A DNA stretch of 64,000 nt from Litsea cubeba (Eukaryota > Streptophyta > Magnoliopsida > Laurales > Lauraceae): the NCBI GenBank assembly GCA_012931725.1, contig CM022944.1, positions 35,340,876 to 35,404,875 of the forward strand. Reading direction: 5' to 3'. Within the stretch, counting starts at the first letter, position 1. Every line of letters starts with the position of its first letter. Positions 21,175 to 31,067 of the stretch are shown here, in pieces. A program made the translations under genes and the position numbers. Below the pieces are notes generated by a model. The model made no database searches, was not told where the DNA came from, and was given only the letters and a program-made list of their open reading frames with translations.

Positions 21175-24100
21175 ATGCCTCCGAAAGCTAAGAAGGGCGT
21201 AGAATCTTCAGGAGCAGCGCTCGCGCTGCCACCACCGCCGACGGAAGTCCCTCCACAGGGGCAATCCCGCGCGGTGCAAGACACAACTCCAGCGGAAGTC
21301 CCTCCTCAGGGGCAGTCCCGCGCGGTGCAAGGGACGGCTGCAGGCGAAGGCCGCCTGGGCTCCCAACTCTTTGTCGAGATCCCTTTCCAAGAGGGAGTCG
21401 AGACCTCACACTCAGCGGACGAGGTCCCGCCACCCGGACGCGATGAGCATCAGCATCAGCGTCCTCGGAAGGACAAAGCCGTGGCCGTGGGAGAAACGCG
21501 CCACGCTCAACCCCCCAGAGAGGCTCCCGAGGCTGCCCTCCTCCAGAAGCAACTCCGGAAGCAAGAGCGGATGATTCGCAAGCTCCAGCAGCAGCTGAAG
21601 GCAGTGCAAACTGCCTCCTTGAGGGAGGTCTCTGAGCCCCGAGGGGAAAAGAAGGGCGCTCCCAGCAAGGCGACCCAGCCTCCTCGTGAGGACCTCAGAC
21701 ATCATCTGGACCAGAAACGGGGCCAGATTCGTGACGAAGGATCGAGCAACAGCCGGAGTCACCATAGTCGCGATGGCCGAACTCATAGCCATCACAATGC
21801 GAGCCACCCCAAGCGAAAGTCCAGAGTTCAGACTCCAGAGGAAGACGACGAGCAGGAGTGGTTCGACAAGCGTGTCAGGCGAGCTCTCCAGCACAACCTG
21901 GACATGCGGGACCAGAAGCAGCTCTGCGGTCATACTGATCTTGGGGGCTCTCCCTTCACGAAGGAAATCGAGCGCACCCCCTTGCCCAGGAAGTTCTCCG
22001 TCCCGCGGTTCGTCCCCTACGACGGACTGTCCGATCCATCTGCACACCTCCGACACTTCTCCCAGAAGATGTCAATCTGGGGAAATGAGGGCCACCTAAA
22101 CTGTAAGATCTTCTCCTCCAGTTTGGGTGACCTCCCCCTGAAGTGGTTTTGCTCTCTCCCAGAGCAGTCGATTCCCAGCTGGAAGGAGCTCCAGCTCTCC
22201 TTCCTGAAGAAGTTCCAAGCATACACCGTCGTCCCCAAGAAGGAAGGGGACCTTATCGCCCTGAGAATGAAGCAGGGCGAAACTCTCGCCAAGTTCACCC
22301 ACCGATTCTGGGCGATCTACGGCCAGATCGAGGGCGCAAGGGAAGGGATATCCGTCTACGCCTTCCAGCATGCCCTGATCCCCGGCAGCGACTTGCGGAA
22401 GGACTTGGCCGGGGACACCCCGGAGTCCATGTCAGAGTTAATGTCCCGGGTGAAGCGCTTCATCGCCCGGGAAGAAGATGAGATCCGAGCTAAGGATCGG
22501 GACGGGCATCCAGAGCCCGAACAGAAGAATAGCCAGCCTCGGCAAAGAGGCGGGAGGCCCTCCCAGAAGCAGGAGTCCAAGCGGGACTGGAACTCCAGTT
22601 CGACGAAGCCTTCGTCGTCCAGGTCTGGGGGCAATTGGAAACCCAGACCTCCCTCCAGCGCCGGCCAGAGCGTCAACGTCGTCTTCAAGGAGCCGATCTA
22701 CCGCATCCTGGCCAAGATCAAGTCCGAGCCGTTCTTCAAGTTCCCTCCGCCCTTGAAGAGTGAACCCACCGAAGGCTCCCGGAGCAAGCTCTATTGCGCC
22801 TTCCATAAGGGCAACTGGCACAGGACTGGAGAATGCAGGAATTTACAGGGGTATCTAGAGAAGCTGGCCGAACAGGGCCACCTCCAAGAGTTCGTCAAGG
22901 CCGGTGATGCCGGCGGCAGCGAGGGCCGGGTTCACCAGAACGCAGCCCAGGCTCCAGACAGCGAGGACTCAGAGAAGATCATCAACGTGATCCATCTGGC
23001 GTCCTCAGCTCCCGCATCCTCGTCCCGGGGAAGCTCTCAGACCCGTGCCGAAGCCAGGCGGGCTTCGCACGAGAAAGAAGTGATGAAAGCCGACCTCGCC
23101 CCGGCATCCAAGAAAGCCCGCCGCGACAAACCAGCCATCTCGTTCTCGGACCGAGATCTAGAGGGAGTCCAGGTCCCTCACAACGACCCCCTGCTCCTCA
23201 CCATGAAGTTGAGAGACTTCACAGTAAAGAGGATCCTCGTCGACTCCGGCAGCTCCTCCGAGGTCCTCTACTACGACTGCTTCAAACGGATGAAACTCTC
23301 CGAAGCAGACCTCACGGAGGTTCGTGCACCTCTGCTAGGGTTGTCCGCGACACCAGTCTACCCCAAGGGTAGAATCACCTTGGAAACCCAAGTTGGCGGA
23401 GCCTCCGTGACAGCCGACTTTCTGGTTGTGGATGCCCCTTCCCCCTACAATGTCATTCTGGGCAGGACGTGGCTCCACAAGCTAGAGGCAGTTCCTTCTT
23501 CCTTCCACCAAAATCTGAAATTCGTCCACGAGAACGAAGAAGGCAAGCTGGAGGTAGTCACAGTGAAGGGAGACCAGCAGCAGGCCAGGCAGTGCGTGTT
23601 AGCCGCAGTTCCAGCAGTAAAGGAGCCAGAGCGCGTTAACCTGGCCGAATTCGAAAAGGGCCTCGATGAGATCGGCAGGGACCCTGAGAAGAAGAGCATC
23701 GAGGACCTGGCCGAGGTCAGGCTAGACCCGGCAGACCCAGACCGTTTCTTCCTGATCGGCACCCAGCTGTCAGGCGAAGAAAGGGCCGAACTCTCTCGGT
23801 TCTTGATGCAGAATGTGGACGTCTTCGCTTGGGACCCAAGTGAGATGCCCGGGGTCGACCCTGAGGTCATGTGCCACAAGCTCAACGTCGACCCTGACCA
23901 CAAACCAGTAGTGCAGAAGGCCCGCAGAACCGGGCTGCAGCAGACAGATGCAGTCGTGGAAGAGGTCGACAACCTGCTAAAAGCAGGGGCCATCCGGGAA
24001 GTCCAGTACCCGGTATGGCTGGCCAACACGGTGGTCGTCAAGAAGAAAACTGGAAAGTGGAGGGTGTGCGTAGACTTCACCGACCTGAACAGGGCTTGCC

Positions 24101-24810
24101 CTAAGGACAGTTTCCCCCTCCCGAAGATCGACCAACTGATTGACGCCACCGCTGGTCATGACCGAATGAGCTTCCTCGACGCCTACCGAGGCTATCACCA
24201 GATCCCTCTCTATGGGCCCGACGAGGAGAAAACATCATTCATCACCCCCCGTGGCACTTACTGCTATAAAGTAATGCCCTTCGGGCTGAAGAACGCGGGG
24301 GCGACCTATCAGCGCCTCGTCACGAAGATGTTCCAGGCCCAGCTCGGGCAAACGGTGGAGGTGTATATTGACGACATGGTCGTCAAATCTGTGCGCTCCA
24401 GCGACCACCTGGTAGATCTCGGCCAAGTCTTTGACATCCTCCGCGCCTACAAGCTCAAGCTCAACGCTTCCAAGTGCGCCTTCGGCGTAGCCTCTGGCAA
24501 GTTTCTCGGCAGCTTGGTGACGCGGAGGGGGATAGAGGCCAATCCAGACCAGATCACCGCCATCCAGGACATCCAGAGTCCCTCCACCACAAAGGAAGTT
24601 CAAAAGCTTACGGGAATGGCCGCCGCACTCAATCGCTTCATCAGCCGCTCATCAGATAAGTGCAGGCCTTTTTTCCAGCTTTTGAGGAAAAATTTGAAGT
24701 TCCAATGGACCCCCGAGTGCGACCAGGCATTGGCCGCACTCAAAACTTATTTGATGTCACCCCCATTACTCTCCACCCCGATTCGGGGGAGATTCTGTAT
24801 TTATACCTAG
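21175..24810 (+). CDS. gag-pol: gag-protease-RT of the Tat-type element (frame 1)
   Basis: The start chosen is ATG 21175 (MPPKAKKGVESS), the first after the primer site. Residues ~1-270 are charged and low-complexity. The retrotransposon gag domain follows (PRFVPYDGLSDPSAHLRHFS, SWKELQLSFLKKFQ, GETLAKFTHRFWAIYGQIEG), then a knuckle-like CAFHKGNWHRTGEC. The protease has VDSGSSSEVLYYDCF with Asp690. RT has KARRTGLQQ, GKWRVCVDFTDLNRACPKD, FLDAYRGYHQIPL, MPFGLKNAGATYQRLV and YIDD at about residues 1064-1067. The C-terminus runs into the first RNase H (LKTYLMSPPLLSTP) and is then lost: the frame ends after 14 out-of-register residues. Similarity continues in another frame, so a one-base deletion near 24776 (in a C run) is likely. 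Confidence 0.95.
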   Translation: MPPKAKKGVESSGAALALPPPPTEVPPQGQSRAVQDTTPAEVPPQGQSRAVQGTAAGEGRLGSQLFVEIPFQEGVETSHSADEVPPPGRDEHQHQRPRKDKAVAVGETRHAQPPREAPEAALLQKQLRKQERMIRKLQQQLKAVQTASLREVSEPRGEKKGAPSKATQPPREDLRHHLDQKRGQIRDEGSSNSRSHHSRDGRTHSHHNASHPKRKSRVQTPEEDDEQEWFDKRVRRALQHNLDMRDQKQLCGHTDLGGSPFTKEIERTPLPRKFSVPRFVPYDGLSDPSAHLRHFSQKMSIWGNEGHLNCKIFSSSLGDLPLKWFCSLPEQSIPSWKELQLSFLKKFQAYTVVPKKEGDLIALRMKQGETLAKFTHRFWAIYGQIEGAREGISVYAFQHALIPGSDLRKDLAGDTPESMSELMSRVKRFIAREEDEIRAKDRDGHPEPEQKNSQPRQRGGRPSQKQESKRDWNSSSTKPSSSRSGGNWKPRPPSSAGQSVNVVFKEPIYRILAKIKSEPFFKFPPPLKSEPTEGSRSKLYCAFHKGNWHRTGECRNLQGYLEKLAEQGHLQEFVKAGDAGGSEGRVHQNAAQAPDSEDSEKIINVIHLASSAPASSSRGSSQTRAEARRASHEKEVMKADLAPASKKARRDKPAISFSDRDLEGVQVPHNDPLLLTMKLRDFTVKRILVDSGSSSEVLYYDCFKRMKLSEADLTEVRAPLLGLSATPVYPKGRITLETQVGGASVTADFLVVDAPSPYNVILGRTWLHKLEAVPSSFHQNLKFVHENEEGKLEVVTVKGDQQQARQCVLAAVPAVKEPERVNLAEFEKGLDEIGRDPEKKSIEDLAEVRLDPADPDRFFLIGTQLSGEERAELSRFLMQNVDVFAWDPSEMPGVDPEVMCHKLNVDPDHKPVVQKARRTGLQQTDAVVEEVDNLLKAGAIREVQYPVWLANTVVVKKKTGKWRVCVDFTDLNRACPKDSFPLPKIDQLIDATAGHDRMSFLDAYRGYHQIPLYGPDEEKTSFITPRGTYCYKVMPFGLKNAGATYQRLVTKMFQAQLGQTVEVYIDDMVVKSVRSSDHLVDLGQVFDILRAYKLKLNASKCAFGVASGKFLGSLVTRRGIEANPDQITAIQDIQSPSTTKEVQKLTGMAAALNRFISRSSDKCRPFFQLLRKNLKFQWTPECDQALAALKTYLMSPPLLSTPIRGRFCIYT

Positions 24811-26987
24811 CGGTCTCGGATCACGCAGTGAGCTCCGTCCTCATCAGGGAGGACGAGGGAGTTCAAAAGCCGATCTATTACACGAGCAAGACCCTGCTCG
24901 ATGCCGAGACCAGGTACCTTCTGTTGGAGAAGCTCGCGTTGGCTCTTGTCACCGCCTCCCGCAAGCTCTCCCATTATTTTCAATCCCACACTATTGTGGT
25001 GATCACGGAGCACCCACTCCGTTCCTTGTTCAAAAAAGCTGACTTTTCAGGGCGCATATCAAAGTGGGCAGTTGAATTAGGGCAGTATGACATACAGTAC
25101 CGTCCCCGAACTGCAATCAAAGCCCAGATTCTGGCAGACTTCATAGTCGAATTCGCCTGCCCCAACCAGCCTCAGATCCAGCTCGGCACGGCACTGGGGG
25201 GCACAGGGCAAGAGCTGGGGCAAGAGCCAGCGGAAACAGAAGTCCAGCAGTCTCCCACCTCGGCATGGAGGATCTTTGTCGACGGGTCGTCCACCTCCAA
25301 GAGAGCTGGCGCCGGCATAGTTCTCCAGTCGCCAGAGGGACTGGTCATAGAGCAGGCTTTCACCCTCGACTTCAAAGCAACGAACAATGAGGCAGAGTAC
25401 GAAGCACTGATCGCAGGGCTGAACAGCGCCCGAGTCCTCGGAGCCCAGCACCTGGAAATCTTCAGCGATTCTCAACTGGTAACTAGCCAGCTCGCTGGAG
25501 ACTACCAGGCCAGGGACGACAGGATGGCGGCCTACTTAGCCCTGGCAAAAAAGCTACTCTCCCAATTCCAGAAAGCCGAGGTCAGGCAAACCTCCCGAGA
25601 TACCAACACGCACGCAGATGCGCTCGCAAACCTGGCCTCCGCTGTTGAAGCAGGAAAGAAGAGGACCATCGAGGTCGGGTCAGTATCAAGGTCAAGTCTA
25701 GAACTCCAATCATCTCGGCTTGTCCTCTGTGCTGACCTCGGCCCCAGCTGGATGGATCCAATCATTGCCTACCTGAAGGATGACCAGCTCCCCGAGGACA
25801 AGACTGAAGCCCACAAGATCAGGCTCAAGGCAGCCCGCTTTTGGCTCTCTCCAGAAGGCAAACTCTACAGGAAGTCCTTCACAGGCCCGTACCTCCAATG
25901 CGTCCACCCGTCCAAGGTGGACGGCTTCCTGTACGAGATCCATGAAGGAATCTGCGGCAGCCATATAGGAGGCCGCTCGTTGGCCTACAGGGCAATCAGC
26001 CAGGGTTACTGGTGGCCCTACATGCAGAAGGACGCCCAGGTCTACGCCAGAAAATGCGAGAAATGCCAGAAGTTCTCCCACTCCCTCCATCAGCCAGCGC
26101 AAGATCTGAGCCCCCTCTCCAGTCCATGGCCCTTCGCTCAATGGGGCCTGGACATTGTGGGGCCCCTTCACCGAGCTCCAGGGAACAAAAGATGGCTGAT
26201 AGTAGCTACGGACTACTTCACCAAGTGGATAGAGGCTGAACCGTTGTCTTCCATCACGGACAGGGACTCTAGGAACTTCGTCTGGAAAAACATCCTCACG
26301 AGGTTCGGCATCCCCCGGACCCTGATTTCAGATAACGGAACTCAGTTCGACTCCAAATCCTTCAGAGATTTCTGCCAAGAGCATGGCATCAGAAACCATT
26401 ACTCCACCCCGGCATATCCACAGAGTAATGGCCAGGCAGAAGTCTCCAACAAAGTGATCCTGGACGGCCTGAAGAAGCGACTAGACAAGGCAAAGGGCAG
26501 ATGGACAGAAGAGCTTCCGAGCGTGCTGTGGGCCTATCGAACAACTCCAAGGAGGTCCACTTCGGCGACACCATTCTCTCTGGCCTACGGTATGGAGGCG
26601 GTCATTCCCCTGGAAATCGGCCTTCCTACCCTGAGGACAGAGCTGGTCGACCAAGGCCGAAATGAGACGAACCTGGCAATGGAGCTGGAGCTAGCGGACG
26701 AACGACGAGAAGCTGCAGCCCTGAGACTAACCGACTATCAGCAACGGTTAGCCAGGGCATATAATCAGAATGTCAAAGAGAGAAGATTCACCACGGGGGA
26801 GCTCGTTTTAAAGAAGACCCTGCCAGCTGACAGAGAACCAAATGAGGAGAAGCTTGCCCCGAACTGGCACGGCCCGTTCAGAGTAGTTTCACTGGCAGGA
26901 AAGTCGGCCTACAAGCTCGAAGGCTTGGATGGCAAGCCATTGCCGAGACCGTGGAATGCATCCCACTTGAAGAAATTTTATTTCTAA
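24777..26987 (+). CDS. gag-pol: RNase H-aRNase H-integrase of the Tat-type element (frame 2)
   Basis: Continuation of pol after the frameshift; no independent start is implied. The first RNase H has YLYLAVSDHAVSSVLIRED, PIYYTSKTL and EKLALALVTASRKLSHYFQ. A second, archaeal-type RNase H follows: WRIFVDGSSTSKRAGAGIVL (Asp codon 25281), ATNNEAEYEALIAGL, IFSDSQLVTSQL, NTHADALANLAS. The integrase zinc part has HEGICGSHIGG and CEKCQ; the catalytic core has GLDIVGP (Asp near 26151), ISDNGTQFD (Asp near 26331) and YPQSNGQAEVSNK (Glu near 26439); the C-terminal part has WHGPFRVV and HLKKFYF before the TAA at 26985-26987. It would degrade template RNA and insert the cDNA. Confidence 0.95.
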   Translation, partial: PDSGEILYLYLAVSDHAVSSVLIREDEGVQKPIYYTSKTLLDAETRYLLLEKLALALVTASRKLSHYFQSHTIVVITEHPLRSLFKKADFSGRISKWAVELGQYDIQYRPRTAIKAQILADFIVEFACPNQPQIQLGTALGGTGQELGQEPAETEVQQSPTSAWRIFVDGSSTSKRAGAGIVLQSPEGLVIEQAFTLDFKATNNEAEYEALIAGLNSARVLGAQHLEIFSDSQLVTSQLAGDYQARDDRMAAYLALAKKLLSQFQKAEVRQTSRDTNTHADALANLASAVEAGKKRTIEVGSVSRSSLELQSSRLVLCADLGPSWMDPIIAYLKDDQLPEDKTEAHKIRLKAARFWLSPEGKLYRKSFTGPYLQCVHPSKVDGFLYEIHEGICGSHIGGRSLAYRAISQGYWWPYMQKDAQVYARKCEKCQKFSHSLHQPAQDLSPLSSPWPFAQWGLDIVGPLHRAPGNKRWLIVATDYFTKWIEAEPLSSITDRDSRNFVWKNILTRFGIPRTLISDNGTQFDSKSFRDFCQEHGIRNHYSTPAYPQSNGQAEVSNKVILDGLKKRLDKAKGRWTEELPSVLWAYRTTPRRSTSATPFSLAYGMEAVIPLEIGLPTLRTELVDQGRNETNLAMELELADERREAAALRLTDYQQRLARAYNQNVKERRFTTGELVLKKTLPADREPNEEKLAPNWHGPFRVVSLAGKSAYKLEGLDGKPLPRPWNASHLKKFYF

Positions 26988-27046
26988 GGATGTAATGAAT
27001 CTCAATCAATGAAAACAGCTTGTCATCTCTCTGACTGATTTCGACG

Positions 27047-27985
27047 GATTGGGCCCTCCGCCCTGGAAGAGACCTCGAGTCCAGACTCGGTCGATTCCTA
27101 AAGCTCCTAGCCTTGGGCTATGGAGAGGCTTCGAGTCCTTACTCAGCCGAGATTGGGCCCCCCGCCCTAGAAGAGACCTCGAGTCCAGACTCGGTCGATT
27201 CATAAAGCTCCTAGCCTTGGGCTATGGAGAGGCTTCGAGTCCTTACTCAGCCGAGATTGGGCCCTCCGCCCTGGAAGAGACCTCGAGTCCAGACTCGGTC
27301 GATTCCTAAAGCTCCTAGCCTTGGGCTATGGAGAGGCTTCGAGTCCTTACTCAGCCGAGATTGGGCCCTCCGCCCTGGAAGAGACCTCGAGTCCAGACTC
27401 GGTCGATTCCTAAAGCTCCTAGCCTTGGGCTATGGAGAGGCTTCGAGTCCTTACTCAGCCGAGATTGGGCCCTCCGCCCTGGAAGAGACCTCGAGTCCAG
27501 ACTCGGTCGATTCCTAAAGCTCCTAGCCTTGGGCTATGGAGAGGCTTCGAGTCCTTACTCAGCCGAGATTGGGCCCTCCGCCCTGGAAGAGACCTCGAGT
27601 CCAGACTCGGTCGATTCCTAAAGCTCCTAGCCTTGGGCTATGGAGAGGCTTCGAGTCCTTACTCAGCCGAGATTGGGCCCTCCGCCCTGGAAGAGACCTC
27701 GAGTCCAGACTCGGTCGACTCCTAAAGCTCCTAGCCTTGGGCTATGGAGAGGCTTCGAGTCCTTACTCAGCCGAGATTGGGCCCTCCGCCCTGGAAGAGA
27801 CCTCGAGTCCAGACTCGGTCGATTCCTAAAGCTCCTAGCCTTGGGCTATGGAGAGGCTTCGAGTCCTTACTCAGCCGAGATTGGGCCCCCCGCCCTGGAA
27901 GAGACCTCGAGTCCAGACTCGGTCGCTTCCTAAAGCTCCTAGCCTTGGGCTATAGAGAAGGCCTCGAGTTCAGACACTCGGCCGG
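27047..27985. repeat. 104-bp minisatellite, nine units, between pol and the antisense gene
   Basis: Units begin with gattgggccc at 27047, 27151, 27255 and so on every 104 bp to 27879; the last is diverged. Units differ by only a few bases. Each has the hairpin CGAGTC-CA-GACTCG. Because 104 is not a multiple of 3, overlapping 97-codon frames appear once per unit; these are not genes. Tandem arrays downstream of pol are known in Tat elements. Confidence 0.95.
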
Positions 27986-28337
27986 ATTCCTAACATCTGG
28001 GTTTTTACACCCCTCAAAGATCATTGCCGAGCTCACGCTTTAACAGCCATGACCAAGGGAATGACGCCAGCGCTCAAACACAATGCAAGCATTCCAGGAC
28101 AATACACAGAAAGAGAGAAGGAATTCAAAAGCATTGGACAGTGTTTGTATAATCAAAAAATTCCTTTTCATTTATTATGAACTGCTTTGTTACAACAACT
28201 ACAGAACAGAAATGGAAGAGAGACAAATACAAAGAGAAAAAATACGCAAGTGAAGAAGTCTTTTCATTGACAAATGGAAAGGATTACAAGGCTGAAAGCA
28301 AAAGTAAAAGTATTACAAAAAGAACCACAAGGTAGAG
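27986..28337. other. Noncoding, 3' flank of the antisense gene
   Basis: No coding sequence recognised. This is the probable 3' untranslated and polyadenylation region of the antisense transcript. Confidence 0.5.
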
Positions 28338-30790
28338 CTACTCCGGTCTCGGCGACTCGACCAGGTCAATCACCGTCTCCAAGGGGCCAGGAGCTTCGGC
28401 CAAGACAGGGACCTCGCTTGGAGCGTCGCTGGCAGACGGGGCTTCAGCTGGCACCTCAGCCGAACCAGGAGCAGAAGTCTCACCCTGCGGCACGGCTAAA
28501 GCCTCGCTGGCGACTGGGGCATCGCTTAAGACTGGGGCAGTTGGAGCGTCGACGACCGCAGGGGCTTCGACCGGGGCACTATCAGCTGTAGGTACGGAGC
28601 TAGGCTCGGGATCCAGGTCCGAATACCTCGGCAGGTCCTGATAGACGGGGTGGTCTTCAGGAACCCCCGCACGTCTCAGTGCGGCCAGGCATCCCTCCTC
28701 AAACAGGATTGCGGTGATCTCCTCCACCTGCTTCTCGTACAGCTCGGTGGCTCGATCTACCCCATCCTGGAAGGCGGACTGGGCCTCCTTCTCAAGCTCG
28801 GCGTTCGCAGCCTTCAACCTCGCCATTTCAGCACGCAGCCTCGTCCCCTCAGCAGTCGACTCAGCTTTCAACCTGGCCAGCTCGGACTCCAGTTCGGCGG
28901 CCTTCTTGTTCCTCGCCCAGAGCTCGCCTTTCATGTGGTCGGCCCGAGACGAGAGTTCGGCGACCTCAGCCAGAGCCGAGGCCAGCCGAGCAGATTCTCC
29001 AGCACTGGCTGCCTTGAGCTCCTCGAATCCTTTCTGCTGCTCGTCCAGCTCCTTCTTCAACTTCTCCCGCTCGGATTCCAGGCGGGCCATTCTTGCAGCG
29101 CTCCTATCCCTCCTTCCCACCACGGTTAGGAGCCTCTGCACGTTCTGCAAAAAGAAACAGAGTCAGGATTCGACCAAGGTACTTGAAGAATGAAGAGAGG
29201 AATTGCAAGCACTTACCCGAATGTTGTCCTGGATCGCCGAGACCATCAGGCTCTCATCCTCGTACCTGTCGTGCGTCTCCATATCTCTTGGTAGAGCACA
29301 GGCCTTGGCGAGAGCCCCAATCACCTCGGCATTTCCCAGCAACCGGTCTTCAACGCTCAAGGGTTCACCGGTAGAGGTTTCCATCCTCGGCTTCCACGGT
29401 GCTGGGGCAGTCCGGGGCCCGGAAGCCGATCCGGACCCTTGTCCCGCCAAGATCAGAGGCTCGCGCGCTGGACCGACAGCCGACTTGCTGACAAGCGCAC
29501 CCTTTTCGGCCGGCGCACTCTTTTCCTTCGGCGCGCTCTTCTCGCCTCCCTTCTCGGCAGGGGCTTTGGCCCCAGGAGCTTTGCCCGACTGCAGGTCGGC
29601 TCTTGAGCTCTTCTCCCCCGCTTTGGACTTCTTCCTGGGCGGAGAACCCTCCTTCGAGCGGTCCGGCGAGCGTTGCCGGGCTCTCCCACTCGGGACAGGA
29701 GCAGGAACAGACGGAGCGTCCACGCCCACTTGACCCGAAGCAGTACGAGTACCAGTGGGCGACGGGGTCCCAGAAGACGCTGACCTCTGCCTAAACTTGG
29801 CAGCCAGGTCCCTGACAGCGACCTCCCTCGAGCTTCCTCCCATGTCCTCCTCTCGGTCAGAGGTATAAGCTTCCACTATCTGCGACAAGTCCGGCAGCCC
29901 CGGATCGGAAGTGGACGCTTCGGCTCCAGACGTGGTCCGGTCAGCAACAGGATCGGTCAAGGGGATTCCGCCGAACACCGCAACCGATACGGTCGGACGG
30001 TCAGGGTGTGTCTCGTCCGCCCCAGGAGCTCCGGTCCTGTGGTAGTGGCCGCGATACCTCGGCTTATACCCAAGCAGTTTCCAAGCCGACCTGGTTTCGT
30101 GCCCCTTGTACCGTTCGACCTTGTTGATGTCTTCGGTATTCCTCCTCCAGCCTTCGCTGGCAGCTCGGCGTCGCCTTGCACCTGCCTCTGCTCAACAGGC
30201 AAAGAAGAATGTCAGTTCGGCATCAGTAAGATAAGCAAAACAGCAAGAGAAAAGCAGCGGTAATTACTTGGGACTTCCCCAGGGCGACGTGGGACCGACA
30301 GCCTCCTATCTTCACCTGGGCCGAACTCCCAGGCCCCCGAGACACAGAAGAAATCCTCCTCGGCGTTCTTACTTGAATCCTCCAAGGCTAGGACGAAGCC
30401 CCTTCGCTGCGGCTTCACACGGAGATAGTATCTACCCTCCCCAGCCTTGCAGATATCATAAGTGTCCTCGATGTCGTGGGGGCCTAGGTTGGTCCCCAGG
30501 ATCTCGTTCAGCTTTGCTGTGCCCATAATGACCTTGTAGCCATTGGGCATCAGCTGGCCCGGGGCGAGGGACCAAAGGCTAAGGCAAGCCCTAAGCAAGG
30601 GGTGCAGTGGAAACCTGACCCCACCCTCGATCACAGAGATCAGAGGAAATGGCATCCAGCCGCCGTAGCAGCGATACAGGGCAGCGTCGGCAAGGTCTGC
30701 CGGTTTCAGGAGGACCCCCTCCGGAATTTTGTAAGCAGCCCTAAACTCGGCCAAGCCCTCGTCAGAATCTACCCTGAATCTAGGGGCCAT
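28338..30790 (-). CDS. Antisense additional ORF of the Tat-type element, three exons
   Basis: Minus-strand reading: exon 1 30790-30268, exon 2 30187-29217, exon 3 29144-28338. Removing two short GT-AG introns leaves one 2301-base frame (about 766 residues plus stop). Start MAPRFRVDSDEGL at 30790. Exon 1 has the core ISVIEGGVRFPLHPLLRACL and LAPGQLMPNGYKVIMG, resembling the plant 'putative gypsy type transposon' domain (Transposase_28) from memory. Exon 2 is basic, Ser/Pro/Lys-rich with a likely nuclear signal (PPRKKSK). Exon 3 is a long coiled coil (EREKLKKELDEQQKGFEELK onward) with an Ala/Pro/Glu-rich tail. No catalytic motif is seen and the function is unknown. Additional antisense ORFs are known in Tat elements; splicing and promoter are inferred here. 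Confidence 0.82.
29145..29216 (-). other. Intron 2 of the antisense ORF (72 nt)
   Basis: Donor ATTCGG|GTAAGT and acceptor CTTTTTGCAG|AACG on the minus strand, both close to plant consensus with a pyrimidine-rich tract. Joining gives QDNIRNVQRLLTVVG in frame. Confidence 0.78.
30188..30267 (-). other. Intron 1 of the antisense ORF (80 nt)
   Basis: Donor CCCAA|GTAATT, acceptor TGTTGAGCAG|AGG on the minus strand. After joining, the frame stays open from exon 1 (GEVP) through exon 2, whereas unspliced it meets a stop. Confidence 0.7.
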
Positions 30791-31059
30791 GTCTAGAAGG
30801 GGTGACTACGAAGAAAAGCCCTAGAAATCGAAAAAACCCCAAGAAAACCAGACGAAAGAATAGAGCGACTTACGAGGGCAAAGAGGCAGATTAGAGGCAA
30901 GATCCAGGCGCGTTCTATGGTCGTCGTCCTCAAACAGACCTCAGGAACCAGAGCGGAGATCGGAAGCCTCGAACGGATCTCAGAAATCGGAGCAGAGATT
31001 GAAAGTAAAAGCAGAGGCAAAGGCGAAAAGATTCAGAAGCAAGAAGAAGAGGACGGCCC

Positions 31060-31067
31060 TATTTATA
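31060..31067 (-). promoter_or_regulatory. TATA box of the antisense gene
   Basis: The minus strand reads CCTTCTATAAATAGGGCC, 270 bases upstream of the antisense ATG. It lies in the internal region, outside the 3' LTR, so it would be a promoter separate from the LTR promoter. A GTAAGT (30872-30867) and TTTCTAG (about 30824-30830) could bound an intron in the 5' untranslated part. Confidence 0.6.

Noticed and set aside
21412..25765. Long minus-strand frames opposite gag-pol (for example 23445-24149)
   Set aside because: Shadows of the GC-rich gag-pol coding frame; no domain. Unlike 28338-30790 they lack splice logic and a promoter.
27049..28043. Series of overlapping 97-codon frames
   Set aside because: Products of the 104-bp minisatellite; the same peptide restarts every 104 bp in rotating frames.
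28274..29733. Plus-strand frames opposite the antisense gene
   Set aside because: Low-complexity shadows of the coiled coil and Ala/Pro-rich segments.
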